64,000 nucleotides of DNA. Source: Evernia prunastri (lineage: Eukaryota; Ascomycota; Lecanoromycetes; Lecanorales; Parmeliaceae). This document shows, one piece after another, positions 1-11,186 of this stretch (position 1 is its first letter; each line of letters starts with the position of its first letter). The stretch covers positions 1 to 64,000 of the forward strand of contig NKYR01000120.1 of NCBI GenBank assembly GCA_003184365.1, given 5' to 3'. The translations under genes and the position numbers were made by a program. A model generated the notes under the pieces. That model was given only the letters and a program-made list of their open reading frames with translations, was not told the DNA's origin and made no database searches.

Positions 1-786
1 CCCCCCCCCCACTTTCCTCCACCCCGGCAGCCCCGAGCACAACCCCCTGCACAAAGCAAAGCCACATCAAACCCCACCAGTCTATCCCGAAGCACAAATT
101 CGGACACCCAAAAACCTCCATTTGGCCCAGAATTCAGCCCAACAATCACTCACACAGCCCACTCTACCGACCAGCCACGAACCAAACGCATCACTCTACC
201 AACCCTCCCGAACCCACCCCGAACCACCTCGAACCCCCGCCACCAGCCGCATCCCTCGAAAAAACCACATCCCGCACATCCTGTACATCCAGCAAAATTC
301 TCTCACCATAGTTCACCACCAGCCAAAAGAGACCCTCGCGTCCACTTCCCACGCGCAACCCCCACGCCAAGCAAGCAAGCGCCCTGCCGGTGAAGTAGAG
401 GACCGAGAATGACGGCGTTAGTGTCTTGCTGATCACTGTGTCCTTTCCAAGAGGAGTGAGTGAGCGAGTAAGTAAGTGAGGCTGTGTTGGCAGGGTCAGT
501 GCAGGTCGACGCCGATACTTTGATTGTGTGGCAAGACACGGGTAGGCGGTATATGTTGTATTGGTTCAGAGTACCTGCTGCGAACATCGCATGAGCGTAC
601 GACGACATGTCGAAACGCGAAGCGGGATATCGAGGTCATCCTCTACCATCCTCTACTTTCACCTGTGGCTGATCTGATTGATGTTTAGAATTTTAATATC
701 TGGGTGGCTGGGTAGCTGGGTTGGTATGTAGGATGAGCCCATCGGCGCGATTTTTCAGAGTTCAGATCTTATGAGAGTTCGATGGG
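1..786. other. non-coding stretch, C/A-rich at its left end
   Basis: I see no convincing gene here. The first ~400 bases of the plus strand are rich in C and A and give proline/threonine/histidine-rich open frames on one strand and glycine-rich ones on the other, as expected from skewed composition and not from coding constraint. From about 420 on the base composition becomes ordinary. The window starts inside this stretch, so part of a gene lying to the left cannot be excluded. Confidence 0.5.
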
Positions 787-1660
787 TTGAAGGTGTTCAT
801 TCTACTATTCTACGACTCTATCTCTCTACTACTGCCTCTACTGCCTCTACCCCCTCTCCTTCCTTTGCTCACTCTACGCACTCTACTCCCTCTACTCCCT
901 TTGTTCCCTCTCTTACCTCTGTACACTCTACTCCCTCTATTCCCACTTCTTTCTCTACTCTCTCTACCATTCTACACACTCTACTCCCTCTACTCACTCT
1001 ACTCACTCTATTTCCCTACCTCTCTACCTCTCTACTCACTCTATCTCTCTACTCACTCTATCTACTCCATTCACTCTACACACTCTGCTCACTCTACTCA
1101 TTCGCTCTACTCATTCTACTCTAACCCCTCTCCTCCTTCTATTACTCTATTACTCTATCACTCTACTCCCTCTACTCCCTCTACTCCCTCTCCTCACTCT
1201 ATTCCCTCTACTCCCTCTACTCTCTCTCTCCACTCTCCCCACTCTACTACTCTACTACTCTACTACTCTACTACTCTACTACTCTACTACTCTACTACTC
1301 TACTATTCTACTACTCTACTCACTCTACTCACTCTACTCACTCTACTCACTCTACTCACTCTACTCTCTCTACCCCCTCTCCTCCCTCTCCTCCCTCTCC
1401 TCCCTCTCCTCCCTCTCCTCCCTCTACTCACTCTACTCTACCTACTCTATTCTACTCCCTCTACTCACTCCACGCCCTCTACTACCTCTCCTCCCTCTAC
1501 CACTCTCCCCACTCTACTCCCTCTATTCTCTCTATCACCCTATGCACTCTACTCTCTCTAGTCTCTCTACTCTCTCTAGTCTCTCTACTCTCTCTAGTCC
1601 CTCTACTCCATCTACTCTCTCTACTCTCTCTACGCACTCCCCACCCCAAGTCTCAAGCAT
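787..1660. repeat. polypyrimidine satellite, CTCTACTC-type units
   Basis: About 870 bases in which the plus strand is almost purely C, T and A, with hardly any G. The basic word is CTCTACTC or ACTCTACTC. Sub-blocks have their own unit: a run of 8-nt CTACTACT units near 1250-1310, 9-nt ACTCTACTC units near 1315-1365, and 9-nt CTCTCCTCC units near 1375-1425, then more mixed CTCTCTAGT units near 1550-1600. The frames stay open across the tract (Ser-Thr-His and Pro-Pro-Ser repeats), but this follows from the repeat and I do not call a gene. Such one-sided purine/pyrimidine tracts can form triplex structures. Confidence 0.9.
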
Positions 1661-2067
1661 AGAACAGAATAAACCACGGCCAGAAAATAGCCCAAGGTAG
1701 GTAGTAAAAGCTCCAACTCCATCAGTCAGGGTTGTACGGTTTCTCCAGATCTATATCTCTCAGGGTTGGAGTTGAGGGTTGGATTGTCTCAGTGTGTTTT
1801 TAGGAGAGTTGCTGTGGGTTGGTGTAGATAGATAGGGAGGTAGGTAGTGTTCGTTCCTATGAGCGACGCTTAAGGTATTCTATCAAGAAAAAGATATCCT
1901 AAGATTACGCGTTGCATCTCCATAATCTCGCGCATTGAACCCTTGCCAACACCCCCTTTTCCCGGCCTGCAGCCGAGATACATCAATACCCCCACCCTTC
2001 TCTCCCCCCTCTATCCCTCCATAATCCCCCCCCCCTTCTCTTCCCCCCAAGACCCCATCCCCCAACA

Positions 2068-2533
2068 CTAAGCGCTATCCCTCCCCCTCTGCCCGACATA
2101 AAACCCCAACCCCCCTTTCTCCGTCCTGAACGTAATGACGCTCCCCTTCGGGAAGAAAAACACATCCCCCTTGCCCGCTTTCACGCTCTGGCCGCTCTCG
2201 TCCGAGATTTGGAAGTCCCCGTCGACGATGATCTTCATCTCGTCGTAGGTGTAGGTGTAGACGAGCGGGGTGCCCGGGTCGAGGCGGTAGAAGCCCGAGG
2301 AGATGGGGGCGGATGCGCGGTCGCTAAGGCGGGTGGGTGGGTCAGCCGTGGTGGGGGAATGGGGAGGGGATGGGATGGGGAGGAAGGGAGGGAGGGAGGA
2401 GGGGAACGCACGAAGAGAAGATGTCGCCCAAGAAGGCGTTCTCGTTCCCGATGAGGGGGAGCGTCTTTGTGAACTCGGTCTGCGCGTTGGCGTAGTGCTT
2501 GAAGGTCTCCGGGGCGGAGTCAGAAGAGGGCAT
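2068..2533 (-). CDS. small cupin-fold protein (EutQ-like)
   Basis: Two exons, 2533..2412 and 2323..2068, separated by an 88-nt intron (2324..2411) with donor GTGCGT and acceptor TTAG; together they give 125 residues. The second exon holds a single cupin-like beta-barrel: FYRLDPGTPLVYTYTYDE, then a turn with VDGDFQISDESGQSVKAGKG and DVFFFPKGSVITFRTEKG near the end. This is the pattern of the fungal proteins related to the ethanolamine-utilisation cupin EutQ; the reaction of the fungal members is not known to me. The ATG at 2533 follows a (GTG)n stretch on the plus strand; an in-frame ATG at 2632 would add 33 Ser/Thr-rich residues encoded by simple repeats, so I prefer the shorter start. The gene is isolated between the polypyrimidine tract and a non-coding stretch. 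I am sure of the cupin exon and less so of the start. Confidence 0.72.
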
Positions 2534-2633
2534 GGTGGTGGTGGTGGTGGTGGTCGCTTTGGACGTGGGAGGGGAGGAGGAGGAGGAGGAGGAGGTCTTG
2601 TGTTGGCGGACGGTGCTGAGGAGGGAACCCATT

Positions 2634-3817
2634 GGTTTGATGTTAGTTGGGGGGATGTGGTGAGAGGGCCGGGGAATTTTCAAGACCGTTTGGAGGTTGG
2701 GGTTACGAGGATGGGGGAGGGGGGGGGAGTTGAGTGGAGTGCCTACTTATCTGCGCTTTTGAGAAGGTGGATGGGGCTGCAGGCTCGATGGGACTGAGTG
2801 ACTGATGCGACTGATTGCAATTGTCGAGGTGCTGCGTTGACAAGTGACGAGATTTTCAGAGAAGACGCGGTGGTTGGGTAGAGGGCAGGAAGAGTGGGAG
2901 GAGTGTATCAAGAAAGAAAGCTCAGAGCAGTAGGAGGAGGATTAGTTGACTGCATGGGGAACAGTGCGTAGTAAGCCCCACCCAGGATGCACAGGGTCTT
3001 AAAAGCTCCCACGAACGGCCAACGCATGGTCAGAGCTTCGGAGGGTTTTTCGGCATGGCTGAAGGTAATCGTCCGCAGATAGTAGTTGGTGTTGACTAGG
3101 TACCCTTATCCAGTTGATACGATTGGAAAGCCATTGTCAGGTTCACGGACAGCGTGGGACCGAAGGAAAAAGAAGTCGGATGGAGGGGGATATTATTTCC
3201 TCTTGTGGGAAGGTCATGGCTTATCGATAAGCTGTGCCAAGCCATGGGGATGGAAAGCAAATTCTTCTTCTCGCGGGGTCTCTTATGCCAGTCTCCACAC
3301 TATCGGAAACCTTCCTCTCGCAGTCTGTTTTCAGCAACATGATCCTGTCCGCTCCCCTTACAAACTAAGCTCGTCGAGAATTAGTTGTTCGCTTGATTAG
3401 AAACCCAGGCAAGGGACCACATAGTCCCCTCGAAAGGCTTATTTGTAGCTGAATGGTAGATTGACATAAATGGTAGCTGAAAGCAGCCTAGAACTCCAGA
3501 CATCATCCCACGTCCTTCGGCACAGGCCCTGTAGAGGAGGGGGGGTTGCCCATCCGTTCGCCAGAGCGCCTTGCTATAAAGAAGGGACGGAAGCCCACAA
3601 GCAGAGCTAAAAGGTCAAAGCGTCCAAAATCATCATCTCGCTGAAGAACGTCACAGCAGAGCATTGTGTGTGTACTCAAGCAATTCAAGACGAATGGCAC
3701 CAATGTGGCAAGCATATGAGACGTAAAGGAAGAATGAAAAAGAAGACAAAAGAGAAAGGCCTCGTCGTAGGTTCTTATCCGAGAAGAACTGGTACCGTCA
3801 GCTGGTTGCAGCCAACA
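2634..3817. other. intergenic, no gene recognised
   Basis: This stretch lies between the 3' end of the transcription-factor gene and the 5' side of the cupin gene. It contains short open frames on both strands, none with a recognisable motif. It should hold the cupin promoter and the 3' untranslated region of the transcription-factor gene. Confidence 0.5.
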
Positions 3818-6375
3818 TCACCGGTTATCGAACTCACCTTCCCACTTCCAATCCTTCATTACGCCGGCCCAGTGCAGCTCCCCACGGACAGTCAGCTCGT
3901 AGTCCAGACCTCCCGCTGCGGCACCTGATGACTCCTTGCGGAGCATGCCAAATGTCGACTTGGTCGACCGCGTGGGCCTCGTACTCTGTCCTGCTCTACG
4001 TGCACTCCTATCGTTGGAATTGGCATCACGGACGCCCGCTTTTTTCTTCGCGCACTTGGTAGGTATATAACCTGTCAGTAAATGGTCGGCAGCAGCTCGA
4101 TGTCGTTGTCGACGCCGCTCTTGTTCACGGTTGTCGCGACGCTCCCAGACTTCCTTGACGACAATCCAGCATTTGTCGATATTCTGAATATTCATACGTG
4201 CCATCATTGACTCCCATCGATCTGCCACCCATTTGCGGTCTACCGCATCAGTGACCTCGCAGCTAGCGGCTAAAAGAGGGAAGATGTGAATGATGACCGC
4301 TCGTGAAGAGAGCGGGACGGTAGCGAGGTGTTGCAAAACCTCTTTCGCCATCCTATCTATTGATTCATTTATCGGCTCAGAGCAGATTTCCGGGACGGCT
4401 TGGTGAAGGTACAACAGAGTGGCCCATCGGTATGCTTCTGCCGTTCGTTTGCTGTGGTCGATCTCTGTCGACTGGTCTTCTGGCTTTTCCAACATCAGCG
4501 GGACTTCCCACTTTTCGATGGAGTCTTTCAGTTCGCTGGCATGAGAAATTATTGGCAGAGAATTTTTCCCCGACGTGCGCACTTTCCGGATGAGGTTCGC
4601 GGCACGACCGATAAGAGGAAACAGTGTACTCGCACAACCCATTAGAGGATCGATGCCTTGGTTGGGGGTTGATGGTCCGCATAGCGGGCCCAGGACGGTG
4701 TCAAAGTCTTCGGATTCATCGCCGTCGAGAGAAGTCAGGCGAGCAATGACATCCATGTACACCCATGTTCTACATAGAAAGCTAAGCCGCTCCTCTACCT
4801 CATGGTGCAGCGAGCCGCGTCTGTAGTTGATCAGTGCCTCACTAACTAATTTTTTGGCTCCTCGGAGATGCGTGATTCCCGTAGATATCAGCTGATCCCA
4901 CGACTCAGCGAACGCCAACACAAGTGTTGTAGCGAGCGATATGTCTACACGTGTGTCTTGGATCTCAGCTGACAAAAGCTTGAGACTCTGGCCGAAATCT
5001 TGCATTCCCCGGATCCTTAAAGAAGGCTTCTCTTTTGACGCATGGAACGCTGTCATTGCATTGATAGCATATCTTAGCGCTGGTGACTCTCTCGCCATTG
5101 GCCAAAGCTTCATCCTCCACGGGTTCTCGGTTGGCCCATCTTTAATCGAGAGAATGCCACAGGTCTGAGTGTCGAAGCGCAGCGTTAGCATTTCTTCGCT
5201 ATCAGGATGTAGTCTTGGCTGCCCGTAGATTGCCGCAGAGAAGATGTTGAACCGGGAGCCCCCGGACGATGAAGAGGAGTCCGAGAATACTGGAGATGGG
5301 AATGCCATGCCCCAAGCGTCTGAGGTATCTGGCTCTCGCATGATCTCTTCCACGTCATCCTCCGAACTTGAGGATGGATAAGTCTGTATACTGCGGACAC
5401 TCGGAAGGCCGTTAGGATGGTAGATATGTGTAGGTTCGTAGTCCATGTAGTCAGGAGGCCTAGCGTTAAGATCTGTGCCAGGTAGTAAGAGATTCTCCAA
5501 TTTGGGAGAGTTGTCAGACCAGATTGTCGATGGTGCTGTCGTTGCCGATTGAGGAGTTAACTCATCTTCGAAGCCATCGTTGATGAGGCTCGATGTGGAG
5601 CTAGAGAAGCTACTCTCTGTCTTCAAACGGTCCTGCGATGAGGAACCCTTTTCGCGGCTGTGGGGTGTATTATGAAAGGGGAAAGTGTGAGACGACCCAG
5701 GGTGTAAGATAGGTATGAGTTGAGAGACGGGAAGAATTGCAGACTGTGGTGGGGTGGGGTAGCCGGGGAGGACGGGTTGGAAGCTATTGCTGGTGGGGGA
5801 CCCCAAGGATTCCAGTGGTAAAGAGGGGGCAGGAGGGGGGGGAGGAGGTCGAGGGACAGCTGTATTGAGGGATTCTAATGCTATCAGCTATGATCCGAAT
5901 GCGAACGAACTGTACCACCTACTCTTTCTCGGCCTTGGAGACGTGGGTTTGGTCTTAAATGTATCCTCTTGAGGGCGCCATTTGAGAACCTTTTCATACC
6001 CCTCGCATTGCACGCCCTTCTTATCACATTGCTGGCAGACTGGCTTGGTTTCGTCGCATTTCAACCGTTTTTCCTTACAGGTTCTGCATCCTATGCCGAG
6101 TGTAAGCATTTGTGTAACGTGGCTAGCCAAGATAAGACCACGGTGCTATTGAAAGACGTACCATCGCGACTCTTTGTTTGCTTAGGCTTCACCAGACCGT
6201 TTGCGTGCGCTGTGGACCTGCGATTGTGCTTTTTCACAGCTGACTTCTTTTTGGTGGAAGCCTTGATGGTGACTTTGGGTGTCGGCGGTTGCGCAGGTTT
6301 GGTGACGGGGGATCGAAGGAAAGCTGACGGGGAAGGAATTGTGATTGTTGCCATAGAATTGAAGGTGGGCATCAA
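3818..6375 (-). CDS. Zn2Cys6 fungal-specific transcription factor
   Basis: Three exons: 6375..6162, 6090..5923 and 5859..3818, with introns of 71 nt (donor GTACGT) and 63 nt (donor GTAGGT); the joined frame codes for 807 residues. Residues about 72-100 form a perfect CX2CX6CX6CX2CX6C binuclear zinc cluster (CRTCKEKRLKCDETKPVC, then QQC and C), preceded by a Lys/Arg-rich segment that may serve as nuclear localisation signal. A long Ser/Pro-rich linker follows. The C-terminal two thirds is helical and looks like the fungal-specific regulatory domain Fungal_trans_2 (PF11951), with YRWATLLYLHQAVPE as a typical helix. It should act as a nuclear, sequence-specific DNA-binding regulator; the target genes are unknown. 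A second in-frame ATG (6354) is possible. The last exon ends with a conserved-looking WKWEGEF tail. Family assignment is secure, specific identity is not. Confidence 0.88.
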
Positions 6376-8439
6376 GGTATGAATGATAGATTTGAAGTCA
6401 TGGATAGTAAGGTGTAAGAGAATGGAATTTAATGGATGAGTATGGTGTGAGCGTGTGCTGCTGATTGTGCGTCGAAGGGAGGAGGGGAGCTGGACTTGGC
6501 GCGGTCATCTGGGACTCTTGCCTTTGAACTTTTGCGGCGTCGGGTTGACAGCTGCTAGTAATTTACTTAGCTTAGCTTAGTAATATAAGCTAAAGTAAGC
6601 TAAAGTAAGCTAAAGCGATCTGCAAGGGTCTGCTTCTTCTGCACGGCACCACTGCACTCTGCAAGTCAACATTAAGCGAATGCACACCTAAGGTAATGCT
6701 GCTGGGTAATGGCAATGCTTTATGATTTATTCTTTTTCAACATTATTGATTATTACTTTAGACACCGGCTTTAGAGACGCGAGTCGCAATGCTTCGACGA
6801 CTCATGTGGGAGACATTTGGACCTACCTGAGAGCTTGACAATAGGGATGAATCCGTTGAGCTTCTGTATCCCATTCCAAGGTTGCCTGCCTAACATGAAA
6901 TTAAAATAACGGCGCCGTGGAAAATATGTTTGTGTGTGTGTGTGTATGTGTGTGTGTGCTGCAACTGACCCGATATACCAGCCAACAGGAAGAGGGCGTT
7001 CGATTCCAGGAGCGCCTCTATGGCCTATCTCTGCATTGAGCCGGGACGGCCGGGTGCTTGCTGCGGAGCAGATGGGGTCCAGATCTCGAGATTGGTCCCA
7101 TAGAACCTTGCCCTCCATGCGAGCCTATACGACGGCTTTTCCGGCCCTCTTCCACGTCTGCACGATACCGAATTCTCTTTGCAAACAATACCTAGTCTGT
7201 CAATCTGTGACGGATTAGGGACACCTGCATACTTCGGTAACCCTAGCGCTTGTGCCAGCAAACTTCTCGGCGCTAGCGGCGGCTGCTTACCTTGGCTCGC
7301 CGAAGAGCGGAGATGCCTCATGCCTTGAAGTGCTTGAATGTGACGGTATTCTCTTCATCAAATGTCTTGCACTTACCACACTGCTGATAGGTCATCTGGA
7401 CAATGCGTTTGGCGTAATTCAGTATTGCACCTAACCTCAGTCCAGCCTGAGATCCAACGCCTCTAACAGGCTCAACTGAGGTCTCTGCTCGTTGTTTACA
7501 ACGTATACGTTCTCAGAAGATTGATTTTCAAAACCTGCTACGAGGCCGCCTTTCACTGATAAGGTTAGTGCTGCAACTAGCGCGGGTGCACTTGACTTTT
7601 GATGCACACCTCCGCAGAACAGAAAAACATATTAGAGTGAGACTGAATTGGAGACATGATGTACTCGAAGCATGAAAGATGGGATCTTGCAGGTCAGCAT
7701 CAAGTCCATCGTGCTAAATTAGGTAAGATCTCACCCTTTATGCCTTGTCCGAGGTGTATCGGCGAAGGTAAAAAAAGTCGCACTCGGTACTTTGCCGAAA
7801 GAGGACTTTGTCCATCTGCGAAAAGGCTGCTCACAGCAAAAGTACATACCTATTGGTTCATGTCTCTGCGTGACCCATGTCTTCCGTTCGGAGCACAACA
7901 TCCTACTCGCTCAAATTGAGTAGCAAGACCACCTATTTCCTCCTGAGGCTCTCTTTGGGTCGTAAGCTGTGCCAACCAAAATGAAGGAGTAGGGTAGTCA
8001 CTGCTGCCAGAGTAGTGCCTCGGGGCCAGCTTGCCAATTCGGCGTTCCTCCGAGGACGAAGAAGACGGAAAAGAAGAAGCTGCGTAAAACGCCAGGTTGG
8101 AAGCTACGCTTGCAGAACTACCTACCGCCTCAACACTGGCCTCGAAACGGAGACCTGTGGTCGTCCGCATATTTATCAAAACTCATCCATTCAGTCGGCC
8201 TCGCGGTCATAAAACATTTGCGCCGCTCTACTGAACTTTTTCCGTTATGTCGAGAGCGGTGGAGACTCAACCGCTCTCTGGATCTTTCTTCCTAGGCACA
8301 ATGAGACACATGAGCCAGCTTCTAGTGTCCACTTCTTCCGCGGCGCTTTGAGATAATATTATCGCGCTTACTACGACTCCGGCACCATTTTTTCATGCAC
8401 CAAGAAGATAGCATTCAAAAAAAGAACAAAAATTTGATT
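6376..8439. other. intergenic with simple repeats
   Basis: No gene recognised in about 2 kb. The left end is the promoter region of the transcription-factor gene. At 6930..6958 there is a (TG)n microsatellite. Short open frames exist on both strands but are compositionally arbitrary and have no motif or splice structure I could follow. Confidence 0.5.
6565..6616. repeat. TAAGCTAAAG short tandem repeat with inverted arm
   Basis: Three near-identical copies of TAAGCTAAAG lie at about 6585-6616. They are preceded at 6565-6580 by CTTAGCTTAGCTTAG, which is the inverse complement of the core TAAGCTAAG. The block can therefore form a hairpin as well as being a direct repeat. Confidence 0.7.
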
Positions 8440-8576
8440 CGCCCGAGGAGGGGCTCGAACCCTCAACCTTGAGATTTCGTTTTGGTTTAAAAGTCTCACG
8501 CGCTAGCCACTGCGGAGAGTTAGCGTAAGTCTTAATGGGAGACCGGAAAGTGAGAATTACATTGTGCCACCCGGGC
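8440..8576 (-). tRNA. tRNA-Lys(UUU)-like locus with intron and a split 5' half
   Basis: On the minus strand the 3' half is a good tRNA: anticodon stem TGAGA/TCTCA, loop CTTTTAA (anticodon TTT, lysine) interrupted after the purine 3' of the anticodon by a ~12-nt intron, T arm GAGGG-TTCGAGC-CCCTC (which also supplies the B box), acceptor strand CTCGGGC and discriminator G. A run of T residues follows within 10 nt, as in a Pol III terminator. The 5' acceptor strand GCCCGGG that pairs with CTCGGGC (one G-T pair) sits at 8576-8570, about 47 nt further upstream than expected from the D-arm-like sequence TAACTC...GGCTA. An A-box-like TGGCACAATGT directly follows GCCCGGG. Either the tRNA carries an insertion between acceptor stem and D arm, or it is a decayed copy. 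Confidence 0.5.
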
Positions 8577-8935
8577 GTCAACTAATATTTGGTCTCTATT
8601 TGCGGATATATCCCAATATCAATGTGTCATCGAGATGCCCTCAGGTTTCGCTTCGGCAAACCTTCTCCATTCGACGTATTCAGGCCTGGAACAAATTTTG
8701 AGAAGACTCTGTAGATCTCTCAAATTGTTTGTTAACAAGGACTACGACAATAGACTATACAATGATGGTTCAAAATAGCCATCAATCGATTGGCTCTGAT
8801 CGAATGAGTAATTAGTCACACCATGTGGATTGTGACCGAAGACACCACTCTACTCAGAAATACACCAAAGTCGCGCGGAGCGAAATGGAGATTACGATGA
8901 AACCGACCCGCGAAGGTGGAAGACTACTCCACGGT
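8577..8935. other. intergenic, nothing recognised
   Basis: About 360 bases between the tRNA-like locus and the 3' end of the GMC oxidoreductase gene. I see no gene or repeat in it; it should include that gene's 3' untranslated region. Confidence 0.5.
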
Positions 8936-11186
8936 CTACGAGTACTCTGCGATAATCTTCTCCGCGGCGGTCTCACCAATTAGGTACGCTACAGCCTGTG
9001 TATGGGCACTACCCATCCATCCATCGTCACGTTCAGCACAGCCCTCCAAAAGAGAGAGACAGAGACAGAGACAGAGAGTAAGAGAAAGCGAGGGACTCAC
9101 CTCGGCAGCAACGGCGCAACACTCATGTCCACAACCCGCAAGCCCTGCAACCCGCGGGCACGTCGACGGCTCCGACGGAAGTCCCATCTTGCACGTGCCG
9201 CACGGATGCCACATGCTGACCGCGTTCCGACGCACGTAATCCTAGTCGCACATCGAAAAACCTCAGCTTTGCTCTTCTCCATCGCCGTGCCTTGAACAAT
9301 GGGGCGGGAAAAAAAGTAAAGGGGCAACCGCGTACCAGGATGTCCTCATCGCCGCGTCCCGCGGGCCCAGCGGCGAGGCGTATCTCGTCTTTCTTGAGGC
9401 ACTCGAGGCCGAGAAATTCCAGGGCTCCGCGCACGGATTCAATGGCGAGCCAGCGGTCGAAGGGGTGGGAGAGGAACTGGGGGTCGATTGAGGGAGCGGC
9501 GGAAGGATTCGCGGAGGCAAGGATGACGGTTCCGGTTGATTGGGTGTGCATTAGGGCCACGGCGATGGCGAGGTACTGTTCGGGAGACTGGACGGAGGGA
9601 TCTGCGTTGGGGTTGTGCTGAAGGGAGACAGGTTAGCTGGCGGTGGCAGAGGGTTTGCTGGGTAAGTGATCTTAAGTATCGTGGTGTGTCTTGACAACGA
9701 GACGCCAAAATAGAGATGGGACTGGGTATCAACCGCCGCTGCCCAGCAGACTTGTGTCGTTGCAACTAACGGAACTGGCAGCCTTACTGATATAATCTCA
9801 AAATGCGGCGTACCCTCCATCTCCAGCGTCTTTCTTATCGATTCACCAAGGTCACGAAACTCATTTGATTGTGTCAGCCGCTCGGTCTTGAAGTACCCAA
9901 TCATTTGAGGAAGGTGATAGCTGGACAGGGGCCCACTTTGATGCGTGGCCCATTCTTCCCGCGCCTCGTCTAGTGCGGTTGGCGTATCAAGATAGGATGT
10001 TCGGTGGTAGCCCCCCGGCCTTCTCGAGGTGACGAGCCTGAGGAAGAGACGATCGCGGAGATTCTTACCTATGCCAGGAACGTTGTGGATTGCTGCTATC
10101 TGATGACGTTCAAGTTCCTCTGAGGGTCCGATACCTGAGAGAAGGAGCAGCTTGGGTGTGTCCAGGGCTCCGGCTGACAGAATGACTTCTCTTTTGGCCG
10201 AATCTGTTGCGAAGTCATTCGGCTTTCTCTGAAAAGCAAGCATTCTGCGAGGAGTGTGGCATTGTTCTTACAGGTTTTACCCGCTACATTTACGCCGACC
10301 GCCTGTCGGCCCGCGAACAAGACACGCTCAACAGCGGATTCGGTCACAACGGTAAGATTGGGAGGGACATCGCTCAGGAAAGCAGCGGACGCTGTGATCC
10401 TCTCTCCCTTGAATGCTGCAACCTGGGAGACACCGACTCCAAGAAGGTTCCCGGAATTATGATTGGGGGTTTTGGGATGGTGTTGGTAAATGTCTGTCAG
10501 ATACTCCCCAAATTCGGGTTCCCAGCCATCCGGAAACCCGACATCAAGCGGTCTTACAAACGTCAGTGAGTCGCAGCCGAAGACATGACAACGGGAGGAT
10601 ACCCATCAAAGCCATGCGCATCGGCAGCTACGTTGACGAAAGGGGCATATTCGCTCCGTGGTTGGTGGAAGCGTTCGATCTGGGCAAGAGCCCCATCAGC
10701 TCCCATTCGAGTCATTCGAAAAGGAGAAAAAAAACCTTCTTGAACCTCTCCAAAACATTCTCCCACCTCCACTCCCCACACCCCACCAACCCCGCCCACC
10801 TCTCATAATCATCTCTACAACCCCTCATCCACACACAAAAATTAACAGCCGTACTCCCCCCCAGCCCCTTCCCCCTGCTACAATCGATCTCCCTCCCCGC
10901 CAACTCCGCCTGAGCGACGGTCCTGTAGCCCCAATTGTACCCGGCAGCGTTCCTGAGGGTCCAGTGCCGTTCGCCAAACGTCCGATGGCTGGGGTCGGCG
11001 TTGGCGCCGTCGGCGTCTAGCAGGAGGATTTGGAGACGGGGCAGCGACTTGGCGAGGCGGGAGGCTAGGAGGCAGCCGGACGCGCCCGCTGGATATTGGG
11101 TGTGTGAGTCTGAGGTAGGTTGTCTCCCGGGCTGGGATTGGCTGGGGAGACGTACCACCAACGATTATGAAGTCGTAAGATGCCAT
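8936..11186 (-). CDS. GMC-family FAD oxidoreductase with a frame break near the 3' end
   Basis: Eight exons fit family motifs: 11186..11156, 11088..10736, 10679..10603, 10552..10288, 10228..9788, 9617..9336, 9241..9101 and 9008..8936. The N-terminus gives the dinucleotide-binding motif IIVGAGASGCLLASRLAK (the GAGAS is created across intron 1); later come GLGGSTAVN (GMC signature 1), REVILSAGALDTPKLLLLSGIG (split in two, signature 2) and MWHPCGTCKMG with the catalytic His. Length (about 554 residues) suits aryl-alcohol/choline-dehydrogenase-like fungal GMC enzymes; no signal peptide is visible, so it is probably intracellular. After CKMG the frame must move by one base (near 9155) to read the expected GLQGLRVVDMSVAPLLP and to match the phase of the last intron. 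This is a single surplus base or a small deletion. If the last intron were retained the first frame would run on to the normal C-terminus, losing the FAD-contact segment. Either a decaying gene or a sequence error. Confidence 0.72.

Noticed and set aside
787..1662. A 291-codon and a 117-codon open frame across the polypyrimidine tract.
   Set aside because: They exist because the repeat unit contains no stop in these frames; the products are pure Ser/Thr/Pro/Leu repeats and the first codon of one frame is not ATG.
10553..10602. An apparent frameshift in the first GMC oxidoreductase gene, with a TGA at 10563-10565.
   Set aside because: A 50-nt intron with donor GTATCC, a CTGAC branch point and acceptor GTAAG removes the stop, keeps phase and creates the expected FDGPLDVGFPDGW, so no frameshift is needed here.
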